64,000 bases of DNA from Klebsiella indica (GCF_005860775.1 NZ_VCHQ01000006.1:1-64000); one strand, 5' to 3'. Numbered from the stretch's first letter, positions 50,295-62,207 are shown. Translations and numbers: made by a program. Notes: generated from the sequence alone by a model not told the origin.

Positions 50295-50395
50295 GGCAAC
50301 GACACCGCCCACCAGGTCGCCAGCCACAGCACGGCCAGTAAGGCGCAGGCGATTGCCAGCCGCGTTGCACCAGAGGCCATCAGTATGGAAATCAA
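50291..50395 (-). CDS. Small single-span membrane protein heading the metal ABC operon
   Basis: 34 residues if started at the TTG at 50395, which has GAGGTGAG at the right distance; a GTG at 50404 would give 37. The sequence reads ISILMASGATRLAIACALL, then a Trp-rich hydrophobic stretch ending in TWWAVSLP, one clear membrane helix. The stop overlaps the ATPase ATG as ATGA, the same 4-base coupling used by the ATPase and permease genes. That organisation strongly suggests a real gene. Function unknown; it may be an accessory subunit or a leader that couples translation to regulation. Confidence 0.55.
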   Translation of the reverse strand: MISILMASGATRLAIACALLAVLWLATWWAVSLP

Positions 50396-50413
50396 TTTTC
50401 TCACCTCAACAAA

Positions 50414-50429
50414 ACGTTATAACGTAACA
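50414..50429. promoter_or_regulatory. Zur-like operator of the metal ABC operon
   Basis: CGTTATAACGTAACA (50415-50429) matches 12 of 15 positions of the enterobacterial Zur half-dyad pattern TGTTATAATATAACA; the core ACGTTATAACGT is a perfect palindrome. It lies 10-20 bases upstream of the first gene. Suggests repression by zinc-loaded Zur. Confidence 0.5.
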
Positions 50430-50490
50430 ATATTGAAAGATGAGCAAAATGTAAATTGGTGTCAACGAAAGGAAATGCTGCAAAATGTTA

Positions 50491-50520
50491 CGGACTCGTC
50501 TTAGAACGGAGAGGAGTCCG
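50491..50520 (-). terminator. Terminator of mltB
   Basis: CGGACTC (50491-50497) pairs with GAGTCCG (50514-50520), beginning 11 bases past the mltB stop on the minus strand; TAACATTTTG follows. Confidence 0.6.
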
Positions 50521-50530
50521 TAAGTCAGGA

Positions 50531-51607
50531 TTACTGTATGCGGGCCTGAGAAACCGCCAGCCCCAGTTGCCAGACGGCCATTGCATAATGGGTGCTGTGG
50601 TTATAGCGAGTAATGGTGTAGAAATTCGGCAGACCGTACCAGTACTGATATCCCGTGCCGATATCCAGCCGCAGCAGGCTTACCTGCTGGTGGTTGCCCA
50701 GCGGTTGAGTCGGCGTCAATCCTGCTGCCGCCAGCTGCGAGACGCTGTATTTGGTTTTAAAACCGTCGTTCAGCCCCGGCGCCTGGCCCATCGCCTGTAC
50801 CGCCACCAGATCGCCGTTCACCCAGCCATGCTGTTTAAAGTAGTTCGCCACACTGCCGATGGCATCCACCGGATCCCACAGGTTGATATGTCCATCGCCG
50901 TTAAAGTCCACCGCGTACTGGCGATAGGAAGAAGGCATAAACTGACCGTAGCCCATCGCCCCGGCGAAGGAGCCTTTCAGGTCAAGCGGATCATCTTTTT
51001 CGCTACGCGCCATCAACAGGAACGTTTCCAGCTCGCTGGAGAAATATTCGGCGCGACGCGGGTAGTTAAACGACAGCGTCGCCAGCGCATCAAGGATGCG
51101 AGTTTTGCCCATCACCCGGCCCCAGCGGGTCTCTACGCCAATAATACCGACGATAATTTCCGGCGGCACGCCGTAAACCTGATACGCACGATTAAGCGCA
51201 TCCTGATACTGATTCCAGAACGCCACGCCGTTCTGTACGTTAGCCGGGGTAATAAACTGTTTTTTATAGCGCAGCCAGGCGCCATTCGGCCCTGACGGCG
51301 GCAATCTGCTCGGTGCCTGACGGTCCATCAAACGCAGAACGTAGTCCAGACGTTTGGCCTGCGAGAGGATGTCATGCAACTGCTGCCGGTCGAAACCATG
51401 TTTACTGACCATTTTGTCGATGAACTGCTCTGCCGCCGGATTATTGGCGAAATCCCCCCCCATCTGCATTACGTTATGCTGCGGATCCAGCAAAAAACCG
51501 CCCGTACCGCCCGCTATTTCCGTTTCTGCGGGAGTGTGGGGTTTGCTGCTACAGGCAGCGAGAATGAAACACAAGGGGAGTAAAGCCAGAGAGCGACGCT
51601 TCAACAT
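50531..51607 (-). CDS. mltB: Membrane-bound lytic murein transglycosylase B
   Basis: 358 residues from the ATG at 51607 (E. coli 361). Lipoprotein signal with lipobox ending LAAC (Cys about 19), so it is anchored to the outer membrane. Catalytic Glu lies in GIIGVETRWGRVMGK; GAMGYGQFMPSSYRQYAVDFNGDGHINLWDP is the family core. It cleaves the MurNAc-GlcNAc bond to 1,6-anhydro products. Confidence 0.96.
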   Translation of the reverse strand: MLKRRSLALLPLCFILAACSSKPHTPAETEIAGGTGGFLLDPQHNVMQMGGDFANNPAAEQFIDKMVSKHGFDRQQLHDILSQAKRLDYVLRLMDRQAPSRLPPSGPNGAWLRYKKQFITPANVQNGVAFWNQYQDALNRAYQVYGVPPEIIVGIIGVETRWGRVMGKTRILDALATLSFNYPRRAEYFSSELETFLLMARSEKDDPLDLKGSFAGAMGYGQFMPSSYRQYAVDFNGDGHINLWDPVDAIGSVANYFKQHGWVNGDLVAVQAMGQAPGLNDGFKTKYSVSQLAAAGLTPTQPLGNHQQVSLLRLDIGTGYQYWYGLPNFYTITRYNHSTHYAMAVWQLGLAVSQARIQ

Positions 51608-51779
51608 GGGACATCCATTTAACAAATCGGCAAGAGATCGTTATGGTAAAACATGCGCCCGCTCACAAGGAAGCGCAGGTAATGTAAATTCTTTTTTATT
51701 GCCACTTTTTCCTTATCACTCGTCACATCCATTCTTTCTCTCGCACAAACTTTCAAAATAAAATATTTATCTTTCATTT

Positions 51780-51795
51780 TGCGATCAATTTAACA
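51780..51795 (+). promoter_or_regulatory. CRP site of the srl operon
   Basis: TGCGATCAATTTAACA, matching 7-8 of the 10 consensus positions of TGTGA-N6-TCACA, 73 bases before srlA. The same site activates E. coli srl (gut). Confidence 0.65.
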
Positions 51796-51820
51796 CTTTT
51801 AAATCTTTCAAAGTGATTAA

Positions 51821-53406
<1,586 letters not shown>

Positions 53407-53419
53407 GAGGTTCCTGAAG

Positions 53420-53782
53420 ATGACCGTGATTTACCAGACCACCATTACGCACATTGGCGCCAGCGCGACGATGGCGCTGGCAGACCAGATGCTGATCACT
53501 TTCCGGGAGGGCGCCCCGGCCGATATCGAAGAGTACTGCTTTATTCACAACCACGGCGAGCTGTCCGGCCCGCTGCTGCCAGGCGCAGAGCTCCAGCTTG
53601 GTGAACAGCGCTATCCGGTGACCGCCGTCGGCGATGTCGCTGAGCAAAACCTGCGCGAGCTCGGCCATATCACGCTGCGTTTTGATGGACATCACGAAGC
53701 GGAGTTCCCCGGAACCGTCCACGTGGCGGGCCCGGTGCCGGAAACCATCGCCACCGGCTGCGTACTGAAATTTGTTGCTTAA
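53420..53782 (+). CDS. srlB: PTS glucitol/sorbitol EIIA component SrlB
   Basis: 120 residues. The phosphoacceptor His is in the YCFIHNHGEL segment. It passes phosphate from HPr to SrlE. 13 bases after srlE, with AGAGG upstream. Confidence 0.96.
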   Translation: MTVIYQTTITHIGASATMALADQMLITFREGAPADIEEYCFIHNHGELSGPLLPGAELQLGEQRYPVTAVGDVAEQNLRELGHITLRFDGHHEAEFPGTVHVAGPVPETIATGCVLKFVA

Positions 53783-53799
53783 GTTGTAAGGAGAAAATT

Positions 53800-54579
53800 A
53801 TGAATCAGGTTGCTGTTGTCATCGGTGGGGGACAAACCTTAGGGGAGTTTCTGTGTCGTGGGCTTGCCGCAGAGGGCTATCGTGTCGCCGTTGTCGATAT
53901 TCAGAGTGATAAAGCGACCCGCGTCGCACAGGCCATTAATGCGGAATATGGCGAAGGAAGGGCTTACGGCTTCGGCGCAGACGCCACCAGCGAAGCCAGC
54001 GTTGTCGCCCTTGCCCGCGGCGTGGACGACATATTTTCCCGCGTTGACCTGCTGGTTTACAGCGCCGGAATCGCCAAAGCGGCCTTTATCAGCGACTTCG
54101 CGCTGGGCGATTTCGACCGCTCGCTACAGGTTAATCTGGTGGGCTACTTCCTCTGCGCCCGTGAGTTTTCCCGGCTGATGATCCGCGACGGGATTAAAGG
54201 GCGCATCATTCAGATCAACTCCAAATCCGGCAAAGTCGGCAGCAAGCATAACTCTGGCTATAGCGCGGCGAAGTTCGGCGGCGTGGGGCTAACGCAGTCT
54301 CTGGCGCTGGATCTCGCGGAATATGGCATCACCGTGCATTCTCTGATGCTGGGCAACCTGCTGAAGTCGCCAATGTTCCAGTCCCTGCTACCGCAGTACG
54401 CCACCAAACTGGGGATCGCCGAAGATCAGGTAGAGCAGTACTACATCGATAAAGTGCCGCTGAAACGCGGCTGCGATTATCAGGATGTGCTTAATGTGCT
54501 GATGTTTTACGCCAGCCCACAGGCTTCGTACTGCACCGGGCAGTCTATTAACATCACCGGCGGGCAGGTGATGTTTTAA
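53800..54579 (+). CDS. srlD: Sorbitol-6-phosphate 2-dehydrogenase SrlD
   Basis: 259 residues, SDR family: VIGGGQTLGE cofactor motif, YSAGI, catalytic NSKSGKVGSKHNSGYSAAKFG (Ser, Tyr, Lys). Converts sorbitol-6-phosphate to fructose-6-phosphate. AAGGAG precedes the ATG. Confidence 0.97.
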   Translation: MNQVAVVIGGGQTLGEFLCRGLAAEGYRVAVVDIQSDKATRVAQAINAEYGEGRAYGFGADATSEASVVALARGVDDIFSRVDLLVYSAGIAKAAFISDFALGDFDRSLQVNLVGYFLCAREFSRLMIRDGIKGRIIQINSKSGKVGSKHNSGYSAAKFGGVGLTQSLALDLAEYGITVHSLMLGNLLKSPMFQSLLPQYATKLGIAEDQVEQYYIDKVPLKRGCDYQDVLNVLMFYASPQASYCTGQSINITGGQVMF

Positions 54580-54588
54580 AACAGGCGT

Positions 54589-54613
54589 CCCGGATTACGC
54601 TGCGCGTATCCGG
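54589..54613. repeat. REP-like palindrome between srlD and srlM
   Basis: CCCGGATTACGC-TG-CGCGTATCCGGG, an imperfect 11-12 bp stem about 10 bases past srlD. Resembles enterobacterial REP units and probably protects or attenuates the srlAEBD mRNA. Confidence 0.65.
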
Positions 54614-54698
54614 GCGACAGAAGCAGAGCGTCCCTCGGGCAAGGCGTGCGCGCCGCGCCCCGGGGATTTCCCGACAACACACCGCTAAGGAAACTGAT

Positions 54699-55058
54699 AT
54701 GGTTAACACATTAATCACCGTCGCCGCCCTCGCCTGGATAACTCAACTCATCTTTGGCGGCTGGCAAATCAGGCAATTTAATCACGCCTTTGATCAACTC
54801 AGCCAGAAAGGACGCGTTGGCGTTGGCCGTTCCGCTGGCCGGTTCAGGCCGCGCGCCGTCATCGCTATCGCCGTCGACGAGCACGACCGTATTCGCGATA
54901 CGTTGTTGATGAAAGGTCTCACCGTTTTCACCAGGCCGCAAAAAATCCCTGCGCTTAACGGCAAACATATCGAAGAATTGCAGCCTGATGTGATCTTTCC
55001 CAATGATCCTCTCTGTCAGAATGCACTATTATTAGCGCTTAATCCGAAATACCTATAA
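54699..55058 (+). CDS. srlM: Sorbitol operon transcription factor SrlM (GutM)
   Basis: 119 residues. The N-terminal hydrophobic segment (LITVAALAWITQLIFGGWQI) and the central VGVGRSAGRFRPRAVIAIAVDEHDRI are typical of GutM. Known as an activator of the srl operon in E. coli, working with CRP and the repressor SrlR. Mechanism is unclear because the protein has no evident HTH. Confidence 0.94.
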   Translation: MVNTLITVAALAWITQLIFGGWQIRQFNHAFDQLSQKGRVGVGRSAGRFRPRAVIAIAVDEHDRIRDTLLMKGLTVFTRPQKIPALNGKHIEELQPDVIFPNDPLCQNALLLALNPKYL

Positions 55059-55126
55059 TTTCGTTGTGAAAGTTAATATCTTGCGAAATTATCACTTCGA
55101 AATTTTAACCGCAGGATACAACACCT

Positions 55127-55900
55127 ATGAAACCACGTCAGCGCCAGGCTGCCATTCTTGAACATCTGCAATCGCAGGGCAAATGTTCGGTCGAAGAACT
55201 GGCGCAACACTTCGACACCACCGGCACCACCATCCGTAAGGATCTGGTCATCCTTGAGAATGCGGGGACCGTTATTCGCACTTACGGCGGCGTCGTGTTA
55301 AATAAAGACGAGGCCGACCCGCCCATCGACCACAAGACGCTGATCAACACCCATAAAAAAGAGCGGATTGCGCAAGCCGCCGTCAGCTTTATACATGATG
55401 GCGACTCGATCATTCTCGATGCCGGCAGTACGGTGCTGCAAATGGTGCCGATGCTCAGCCGTTTCAATAACATCACCGTGATGACCAACAGCCTGCATAT
55501 CGTTAACGCGCTTTCCGAACTGGATAATGAACAAACGATCCTGATGCCGGGCGGCACCTTCCGCAAAAAATCGGCCTCTTTTCACGGCCAACTGGCGGAA
55601 AACGCCTTCGAACACTTCAGCTTTGACAGACTGTTTATGGGCACCGACGGCATTGATTTAATCGCTGGCGTCACCACCTTCAATGAGGTTTATACCGTCA
55701 GCAAAGCCATGTGCAATGCGGCCAGAGAAGTTATCCTGATGGCCGACTCATCGAAATTTGGCCGTAAAAGCCCCAATATCGTCTGCGGCCTGGAGAGCGT
55801 GGATAAACTGATTACCGATGCCGACATCGACCCGGAATTCCAGCGAGCGCTGGAGGACAAAGGAATTGAAGTCATTACTACTGGAGAACATCATGAGTAA
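55127..55900 (+). CDS. srlR: DeoR-family repressor SrlR (GutR)
   Basis: 257 residues. N-terminal DeoR HTH ([52 protein letters not shown]) and a C-terminal sugar-phosphate sensor domain ([21 protein letters not shown]). Repressor of the sorbitol operon. Its 3' end overlaps gutQ by 8 bases. Confidence 0.96.
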   Translation: MKPRQRQAAILEHLQSQGKCSVEELAQHFDTTGTTIRKDLVILENAGTVIRTYGGVVLNKDEADPPIDHKTLINTHKKERIAQAAVSFIHDGDSIILDAGSTVLQMVPMLSRFNNITVMTNSLHIVNALSELDNEQTILMPGGTFRKKSASFHGQLAENAFEHFSFDRLFMGTDGIDLIAGVTTFNEVYTVSKAMCNAAREVILMADSSKFGRKSPNIVCGLESVDKLITDADIDPEFQRALEDKGIEVITTGEHHE

Positions 55901-56858
55901 CGTGCTGCTGGAAGCCGGACGCCAGACCCTGTTGCTGGAACTTCAGGAGGCAAGCCGCCTGCCTGAACGCCTGGGCGACGACTTTATCCGCGCGGCGGAA
56001 ACCATCATCCACTGCGAAGGCAAACTGATTGTCTCGGGTATCGGTAAATCGGGCCATATTGGTAAAAAGCTGGCCGCCACCTTCGCCAGCACAGGGACGC
56101 CGGCCTTTTTCGTGCATCCGGCGGAAGCGCTGCACGGCGACCTCGGGATGCTCGACAGCCGCGACGTGATGCTGTTTATCTCCTATTCCGGCAGCGCCAA
56201 AGAGCTGGATCTCATCGTCCCGCGTCTGGAGGAAAAAGCCATTCCGCTGCTGGCGATGACCGGCAAATCCGCTTCACCGCTGGCGCTGGCGGCCAAAGCA
56301 GTGCTCAATATCGCCGTAGAGCGAGAGGCCTGCCCGATGTACCTCGCCCCGACCTCCAGCACCGTCAACACCCTGATGCTCGGCGATGCGCTGGCGATGG
56401 CGGTGATGCAGGCGCGGGGATTCAGCGAAGAGGATTTTGCCCGCTCGCACCCGGCTGGCGCGCTGGGCGCGCGGCTGCTGAATAAAGTTCATCATCTGAT
56501 GCGTCGCGATAACGACGTGCCGCGCGTGTCTATCGACGCCAGCGTTATGGACGCGATGCTCGAACTCAGCCGCACCGGACTGGGGCTGGTGGCAGTCTGC
56601 GATGAGCGCAATCGTGTCCAGGGCGTATTTACCGATGGCGACCTGCGCCGCTGGCTGGTAGGCGGCGGCAGCTTACAGGATATTGTCAGCCAGGCAATGA
56701 CCCGTAACGGCGTAACGCTGCAGGCAGACAGTCGCGCAATAGAAGCCAAAGAGCGCCTGATGAAGCACAAAATCAGCGCCGCTCCGGTAATTGATGAGAA
56801 CGGCCAGCTGGTCGGCGCCATCAACCTGCAGAGTTTTTATCAGGCCGGGATCCTTTAA
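55893..56858 (+). CDS. gutQ: D-arabinose 5-phosphate isomerase GutQ
   Basis: 321 residues from the ATG at 55893, E. coli length. SIS domain ([41 protein letters not shown]) plus two CBS domains. It interconverts ribulose-5-phosphate and arabinose-5-phosphate, the Kdo precursor. The 3' end overlaps convergent norR by 38 bases. Confidence 0.96.
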   Translation: MSNVLLEAGRQTLLLELQEASRLPERLGDDFIRAAETIIHCEGKLIVSGIGKSGHIGKKLAATFASTGTPAFFVHPAEALHGDLGMLDSRDVMLFISYSGSAKELDLIVPRLEEKAIPLLAMTGKSASPLALAAKAVLNIAVEREACPMYLAPTSSTVNTLMLGDALAMAVMQARGFSEEDFARSHPAGALGARLLNKVHHLMRRDNDVPRVSIDASVMDAMLELSRTGLGLVAVCDERNRVQGVFTDGDLRRWLVGGGSLQDIVSQAMTRNGVTLQADSRAIEAKERLMKHKISAAPVIDENGQLVGAINLQSFYQAGIL

Positions 56859-58365
56859 GCCCGAGACGCTTCGCCAGCCGGTGCAGGTTGGCAACATCAA
56901 GATCCAGCGCCCGGGCGGTGGCTGCCCAGTTACGGTTGTTATCCGCCAGCGCTCTGGCAAGGGTTGCACGCTGAAACGCCTCCGTCGCCGCGCGCAAACT
57001 CACGACTTCAGCCACTGGCTGCGGGCTTATGCCCGGCAGACCCGGCGCTTCAACCGTGAACTGAAAATGCTGTGGCTCCAGCACCACCTCATTACCCGCC
57101 TGGGTCGCCCGCGCCAGCACCACCGCCCGATGAATGGCATGCTCAAGCTCGCGTACATTACCCGGCCATGACCAGGCAAGCAGCCTGGCGCGTGTGGCCT
57201 CGCTTAAAATCACCTGCGCCAGCCCCATGCGTAAACGGCACTGCTCGCAGAAATAGCCCGCCAGCAGCACCACGTCATTTCCCCGTTCGCGCAGCGCCGG
57301 AACCGACAGCGGGAACACGCTCAGACGATGATAAAGGTCGGCGCGGAAACGCCCCTCCACTACCTCGTGGCGCAGGTCGCGGTTGGTGGCCGCCAGAACC
57401 CGCACATCGACCCGCAGGCTGCGATCGTCACCGACCCGTTGAATATCGCCATATTGCAGCACCCGCAACAGCTTGGCCTGCAGCGCCAGCGACAGTTCAC
57501 CAATTTCATCGAGGAAAAGCGTCCCGTTATCCGCCATTTCAAACTTGCCGCTGCGGTTGCTTATCGCCCCGGTAAACGCCCCTTTAACGTGACCAAACAG
57601 CTCGCTCTCCGCCACGCTCTCCGGTAAAGCCGCACAGTTGAGATATACCAGCGGATTAGCCACCCGCGGCGATCCCTGATGAACAGCCTTCGCCACCAGC
57701 TCTTTACCGGTGCCGGTTTCACCGCTAATCAGGACGTTTAGATCGGAAGCGGCGACGATATCGATCTCTTTTTTCAGTTGCTGCACCGACGCCGACAGAC
57801 CAATAATTTCCTGGCGTTCGGATACCGGGTAAACGCTGGTCGGCTCCGGCAGCACATTTTGATTTTCCAGCCTGGCAATCAGCAGCGCGTTATTGAGCGC
57901 CCCGGCCACGAGGGCGGCAATCAGGCGCAGTTCCTCATCGCTGAAGCTATCGAAACGGTCCGCATCCATGCCATCAAGGGTAAGGGCGCCAATCAACGTT
58001 TGCCCGGCAAACAGCGGCAGCCCGACGCAGGCGTGTACCTTCAGACTCTCCAGGCCGGGGATCAACCCATCATAAGGGTCCGGCAAATCGCTGTCTGCGG
58101 GGAACCGCACCACATCCCCGGCGCGGGCAATCGCCTCCAGCCGCGGATGCCCTTCAAGGGCGAAGCGCCGCCCGAGCACATCCTGAGCCAGACCATCAAT
58201 CGCCAGCGGCACAAACTGATGCGCTTCATAGCGCAACAGCGCAGAAGCATCGCAACCAAGGATCTGTCGCAGAGTGGCGATCAGGCGCGAGAAACGATCG
58301 GCATGACCAAGATCGCTTTGTAAATCAATGGCGATTTTCGCCAGGGCTTCGACGGAAAAACTCAT
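56821..58365 (-). CDS. norR: Nitric-oxide-responsive sigma-54 activator NorR
   Basis: 514 residues (E. coli 504). N-terminal GAF domain that holds the NO-sensing iron (about 1-170), AAA+ domain with Walker [15 protein letters not shown] loop and [14 protein letters not shown], and a C-terminal Fis HTH ([27 protein letters not shown]). Activates norVW when NO binds. Three NorR sites lie in the divergent promoter region. Confidence 0.97.
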   Translation of the reverse strand: MSFSVEALAKIAIDLQSDLGHADRFSRLIATLRQILGCDASALLRYEAHQFVPLAIDGLAQDVLGRRFALEGHPRLEAIARAGDVVRFPADSDLPDPYDGLIPGLESLKVHACVGLPLFAGQTLIGALTLDGMDADRFDSFSDEELRLIAALVAGALNNALLIARLENQNVLPEPTSVYPVSERQEIIGLSASVQQLKKEIDIVAASDLNVLISGETGTGKELVAKAVHQGSPRVANPLVYLNCAALPESVAESELFGHVKGAFTGAISNRSGKFEMADNGTLFLDEIGELSLALQAKLLRVLQYGDIQRVGDDRSLRVDVRVLAATNRDLRHEVVEGRFRADLYHRLSVFPLSVPALRERGNDVVLLAGYFCEQCRLRMGLAQVILSEATRARLLAWSWPGNVRELEHAIHRAVVLARATQAGNEVVLEPQHFQFTVEAPGLPGISPQPVAEVVSLRAATEAFQRATLARALADNNRNWAATARALDLDVANLHRLAKRLGLKGSRPDKNSAG

Positions 58366-58377
58366 TGTCGCCTCATT

Positions 58378-58433
58378 GTCATTTTGACAATAAAAAGAGT
58401 CATAATGACTATTATGACCATTGTCTTTTTGAC
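58378..58433. promoter_or_regulatory. Three NorR binding sites
   Basis: GT-N7-AC dyads with GTC...GAC ends at 58378-58388, 58399-58409 and 58423-58433. Three such sites upstream of norV are required for NorR hexamer assembly in E. coli. Confidence 0.85.
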
Positions 58434-58486
58434 ATCAATAGTTTTAATGAAAATATTAAAACATTAAAAATCAAATAATTAAAAAT

Positions 58487-58502
58487 TGGCACGCACCTTG
58501 AT
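58487..58502 (+). promoter_or_regulatory. Sigma-54 promoter of norVW
   Basis: TGGCACGCACCTTGAT: GG, ten bases, then GA in place of the usual GC at -12. About 50 bases upstream of the norV ATG and 54 bases downstream of the last NorR site. Confidence 0.7.
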
Positions 58503-58551
58503 ATAAGCAACATATCTGTTTTTAAACCATGCTGAATTTATTGAGGTTGCT

Positions 58552-59982
58552 ATGTCAATTCTGGTTAAGAATAACATTCATTGGGTGGGCCAACGTGACT
58601 GGGAAGTCCGTGATTTTCACGGAACCGAATACAAAACGCTGCGTGGCAGCAGCTATAACAGCTATCTCATCCGGGAAGAACAAAATGTGCTGATCGATAC
58701 CGTCGACCATAGATTCAGTCGCGAGTTCGTGCAGAATCTGCGCGGCGAAATTGACCTCGCCGATATCGATTACATCATTATTAACCATGCCGAAGAAGAC
58801 CATGCCGGCGCGCTGACCGAACTGATGGCGCAGATCCCGGACACCCCGATTTACTGTACCGCCAATGCCATCGACTCCATCAACGGCCATCACCATCATC
58901 CGGAGTGGAACTTTAATGTGGTGAAAACCGGCGACAGCCTGGATATCGGCAACGGCAAGCAATTGATCTTCGTGGAAACACCGATGCTGCACTGGCCGGA
59001 CAGCATGATGACCTACATGACTGGCGATGCCGTGCTGTTCAGCAACGACGCCTTTGGCCAGCACTACTGCGATGAACGTCTGTTCAACGACGAAGTGGAC
59101 CAGAACGAACTGTTCGAACAGTGCCAGCGCTACTACGCCAACATCCTGACCCCGTTCAGCCGTCTGGTCACGCCTAAAATCACCGAGATCCTCAGCTTCA
59201 ACCTGCCGGTAGAGATGATAGCCACCTCCCACGGCGTGGTATGGCGCGATAACCCAACGCAGATCGTTGAGCTGTACCTGAAATGGGCGGCGGACTATCA
59301 GGAAGACCGGATCACCCTTTTCTATGACACCATGTCCAACAACACCCGCATGATGGCCGACGCGATTGCCCAGGGCATCAATGAAGTTGACCCGAACGTG
59401 GCGGTGAAAATCTTTAACGTCGCCCGCAGCGATAAAAACGACATTTTGACCAACGTGTTCCGCTCAAAAGGCGTGCTGGTCGGTACCTCAACCATGAACA
59501 ACGTAATGATGCCGAAAATTGCCGGTCTGGTGGAAGAGATGACCGGCCTGCGTTTTCGTAACAAACACGCCAGCGCCTTTGGTTCCCACGGCTGGAGCGG
59601 CGGCGCGGTTGACCGTCTGTCCACGCGTTTGCAGGACGCGGGATTTGAAATGTCCCTGAGCCTGAAGGCCAAATGGCGTCCGGATCGCGACGCCCTGGCG
59701 CTGTGCCGCGAACACGGTCGCGAAATCGCCCGTCAGTGGGCCCTCTCCCCGCTGCCGCATAACCAGGAGAACGCCACGGCTTGCGCAGCGGCAGCCACCG
59801 TTGATTGCGGTCCGAAAATGCAGTGCGGCGTTTGCCAGTGGATTTACGATCCAGCGAAAGGTGAACCGAACCAGGATGTCCAGCCCGGCACGCCGTGGAG
59901 CGAAGTCCCGGATAACTTCCTGTGCCCTGAGTGTTCTCTGGGTAAAGATGTGTTTGATGTTCTGGCATCGGAGGCAAAATGA
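58552..59982 (+). CDS. norV: Anaerobic nitric oxide reductase flavorubredoxin NorV
   Basis: 476 residues. Beta-lactamase-like diiron domain with HAEEDHAG ligands and H in MLHWPDS; flavodoxin domain from about 255 ([17 protein letters not shown]); C-terminal rubredoxin with [10 protein letters not shown] and FLCPECS Cys pairs. Reduces NO to nitrous oxide under anaerobic conditions. Overlaps norW by 4 bases. Confidence 0.97.
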   Translation: MSILVKNNIHWVGQRDWEVRDFHGTEYKTLRGSSYNSYLIREEQNVLIDTVDHRFSREFVQNLRGEIDLADIDYIIINHAEEDHAGALTELMAQIPDTPIYCTANAIDSINGHHHHPEWNFNVVKTGDSLDIGNGKQLIFVETPMLHWPDSMMTYMTGDAVLFSNDAFGQHYCDERLFNDEVDQNELFEQCQRYYANILTPFSRLVTPKITEILSFNLPVEMIATSHGVVWRDNPTQIVELYLKWAADYQEDRITLFYDTMSNNTRMMADAIAQGINEVDPNVAVKIFNVARSDKNDILTNVFRSKGVLVGTSTMNNVMMPKIAGLVEEMTGLRFRNKHASAFGSHGWSGGAVDRLSTRLQDAGFEMSLSLKAKWRPDRDALALCREHGREIARQWALSPLPHNQENATACAAAATVDCGPKMQCGVCQWIYDPAKGEPNQDVQPGTPWSEVPDNFLCPECSLGKDVFDVLASEAK

Positions 59983-61112
59983 GTGCTGGCATCGTTATCA
60001 TCGGTTCGGGCTTCGCGGCCCGTCAGCTGGTGAAAAATATCCGCAAACAGGACCTGCAAATCCCGCTGACGTTAATAGCCGCCGACAGTATGGATGAGTA
60101 CAACAAACCGGATCTCAGCCATGTGGTCAGTCGCAAACAGAACGCCGACGATCTGACCCTGCAAACGGCGGGAGAGTTCGCTGAGCAATATTGTTTGCGC
60201 CTGTTTCCGCACACCCGGATAAGCGAGATCGACGCCGATAATCAGGTGGTGAAGAGCCGGGCGCGCGAGTGGCCCTATGACAAGCTGGTGCTGGCCACCG
60301 GCGCGATGCCGTTTATTCCGCCGGTGCCAGGACGCGAGCTGATGCTGACCCTGAACAGCCAGCAGGAATACGGCGCGGCGCAGAGCCAGCTACGCGACGC
60401 CAGGCGGGTGCTGATTGTCGGCGGCGGCCTGATTGGCTGCGAGCTGGCGATGGATTTCTGCCGCGCCGGGAAAGCGGTGACAGTAGTGGATAACGCCGCC
60501 AGCGTGCTGTCGGCGCTGACGCCGCCGGAGGTGAGTAGTCGTTTACAGCATCATCTGACCGATAGGGGCGTACATCTGATGCTGAAATCGCAACTTAAAA
60601 GCCTGGAGCAGCGCACTGATGGTATTCGCGTCACTGTGGACCGTGAACGCACGGTGGTCGTTGATGCGGTGGTCGCTGCTGCCGGTTTGCGCCCGGAAAC
60701 AGCGCTGGCGCGGCATGCGGGCCTGAAGATTAATCGCGGCGTAGTGGTAAACAGCCAGTTGCAAACCAGCCATCCGGCGATATACGCCCTCGGCGACTGC
60801 GCGGAAATCAACGGGATGATCCTGCCGTTCCTGCAGCCGACTCTGCTGAGCGCCATCTGCCTGAGCAAAAATCTGCTGGCCTGGCAGAGCGAACTAAAAC
60901 TGCCGCCGATGCTGGTGAAAGTCAAAACGCCGGATTTACCGCTGCACCTGGCGGGCGATACGCTGCGTGAGGATCTGACGTGGAATATCGTTGCCGCTAA
61001 AAACAGTATGGTGGCGAAAGGCGTGGATGCCGAAAACCAGTTGCGTGCTTTTGTGGTCAGCGAGGACCGCATGAAAGACGCCTTTAGCCTGCTCAAACAA
61101 CTGGCCAGCTAA
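59979..61112 (+). CDS. norW: NADH:flavorubredoxin reductase NorW
   Basis: 377 residues. FAD motif [17 protein letters not shown] at the N-terminus, NADH motif [17 protein letters not shown] near 145-160 and the [11 protein letters not shown] flavin contact. It reduces the rubredoxin domain of NorV. ATGA coupling with norV. Confidence 0.96.
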   Translation: MSAGIVIIGSGFAARQLVKNIRKQDLQIPLTLIAADSMDEYNKPDLSHVVSRKQNADDLTLQTAGEFAEQYCLRLFPHTRISEIDADNQVVKSRAREWPYDKLVLATGAMPFIPPVPGRELMLTLNSQQEYGAAQSQLRDARRVLIVGGGLIGCELAMDFCRAGKAVTVVDNAASVLSALTPPEVSSRLQHHLTDRGVHLMLKSQLKSLEQRTDGIRVTVDRERTVVVDAVVAAAGLRPETALARHAGLKINRGVVVNSQLQTSHPAIYALGDCAEINGMILPFLQPTLLSAICLSKNLLAWQSELKLPPMLVKVKTPDLPLHLAGDTLREDLTWNIVAAKNSMVAKGVDAENQLRAFVVSEDRMKDAFSLLKQLAS

Positions 61113-61132
61113 ATGGCCAGAACGGACGTTAT

Positions 61133-61169
61133 TCCCGGAGGCGGCCAATTTCCCTTACCGCTTCCGGGA
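61133..61169. terminator. Hairpin between norW and the nickel permease gene
   Basis: TCCCGGAGGCGG (61133-61144) pairs with CCGCTTCCGGGA (61158-61169), 20 bases past norW and 14 past the convergent permease stop. Likely a bidirectional terminator. Confidence 0.65.
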
Positions 61170-61182
61170 GACTATCCCCAAT

Positions 61183-62196
61183 CTACCTGGCCAGCTTGTC
61201 GTAACCGCGCCAGCGATAGTTAAGCACCGACAACACCCAGCAGGCCACAAATAGCCCCACAACGGCAAACCCCGCATCGCCAAGATGATCATTTAATGCG
61301 CCAATCCAGCGCCATACTCCGCCGCTCAGGGAAAACTTATCCATCAACAGCCCCAGCGCCTCCAGGCCGCCGATAAACAGCGCCACCACCACTGAAGTAC
61401 CGGTAATGGTCATATTGTAATAGAGCTTGCGCTGGGGTTTGCTGAACGCCCAGCCGTAGGCGCCGACCATCAGCACGTTATCGAGCGTATCCACCAGCGC
61501 CATCCCGCTGGCGAACAGCGCCGGAAAAACCATAATCGACCAGATCGACATCCCGCTCGACGCGCTGGCGGCGGAAATCCCCAGCACGCCGATCTCCGTC
61601 GCCGTATCAAAGCCGAGACCAAACAGAAATCCCACCAGATACATCTGCCAGCTGCGGCTGATGAGGCGAAAGGTTTTGGCAAACAGCCAGCTCATCATGC
61701 CGCCGCTGGCCGCCACCTCATCGCTGACCTTTTCGCCCTGCTTCCACGCCTGAAAGCTGCGCCAGACGCTGCGCAGAATAACCAGGTTGATAAACGCCAT
61801 CACCAACAAAAACAGCGCCGACACGGCGGTACCGATCACGCTGCCGGTATCGTGAAACCAGCTCATCTGCTGGCCGAATGCGGTAGCCGTAGCGGCAATC
61901 GCCGCCGAAGCCAGCACCACAATCGACGAGTGCCCCAGCGAAAACCATGCGCCAACGGCGAAAGGCCGTCGCCCCTGCTGCATCATTTTGCGCGTAACAT
62001 TATCGATCGCCGCGATATGATCGGCATCCACCGCATGACGCAGACCGTATCCCCAGGCCAGCAGGCTGGCGGCCATCAGCGCGCCGCTATCGCCAAATGC
62101 CGCAAACGCCCAGATCCAGGCCAGCAAATTGGCCACAATTAACACCATCACCAGCGCCGTCGCGCGCGGCTGCTGACGCAAAATCGTCACTATCAT
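61183..62196 (-). CDS. NiCoT-family nickel/cobalt transporter (HoxN/NixA type)
   Basis: 337 residues, about eight membrane segments. The family signature RHAVDADHIAAIDN (HX4DH core) near residues 53-66, LGFDTATEIG and GMALVDTLDN are all present. It imports Ni2+ (or Co2+) with high affinity. It sits 11 bases downstream of hypF on the same strand, so nickel supply for hydrogenase maturation is the likely role. Confidence 0.93.
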   Translation of the reverse strand: MIVTILRQQPRATALVMVLIVANLLAWIWAFAAFGDSGALMAASLLAWGYGLRHAVDADHIAAIDNVTRKMMQQGRRPFAVGAWFSLGHSSIVVLASAAIAATATAFGQQMSWFHDTGSVIGTAVSALFLLVMAFINLVILRSVWRSFQAWKQGEKVSDEVAASGGMMSWLFAKTFRLISRSWQMYLVGFLFGLGFDTATEIGVLGISAASASSGMSIWSIMVFPALFASGMALVDTLDNVLMVGAYGWAFSKPQRKLYYNMTITGTSVVVALFIGGLEALGLLMDKFSLSGGVWRWIGALNDHLGDAGFAVVGLFVACWVLSVLNYRWRGYDKLAR

Positions 62197-62207
62197 GTTG
62201 CTATCCT

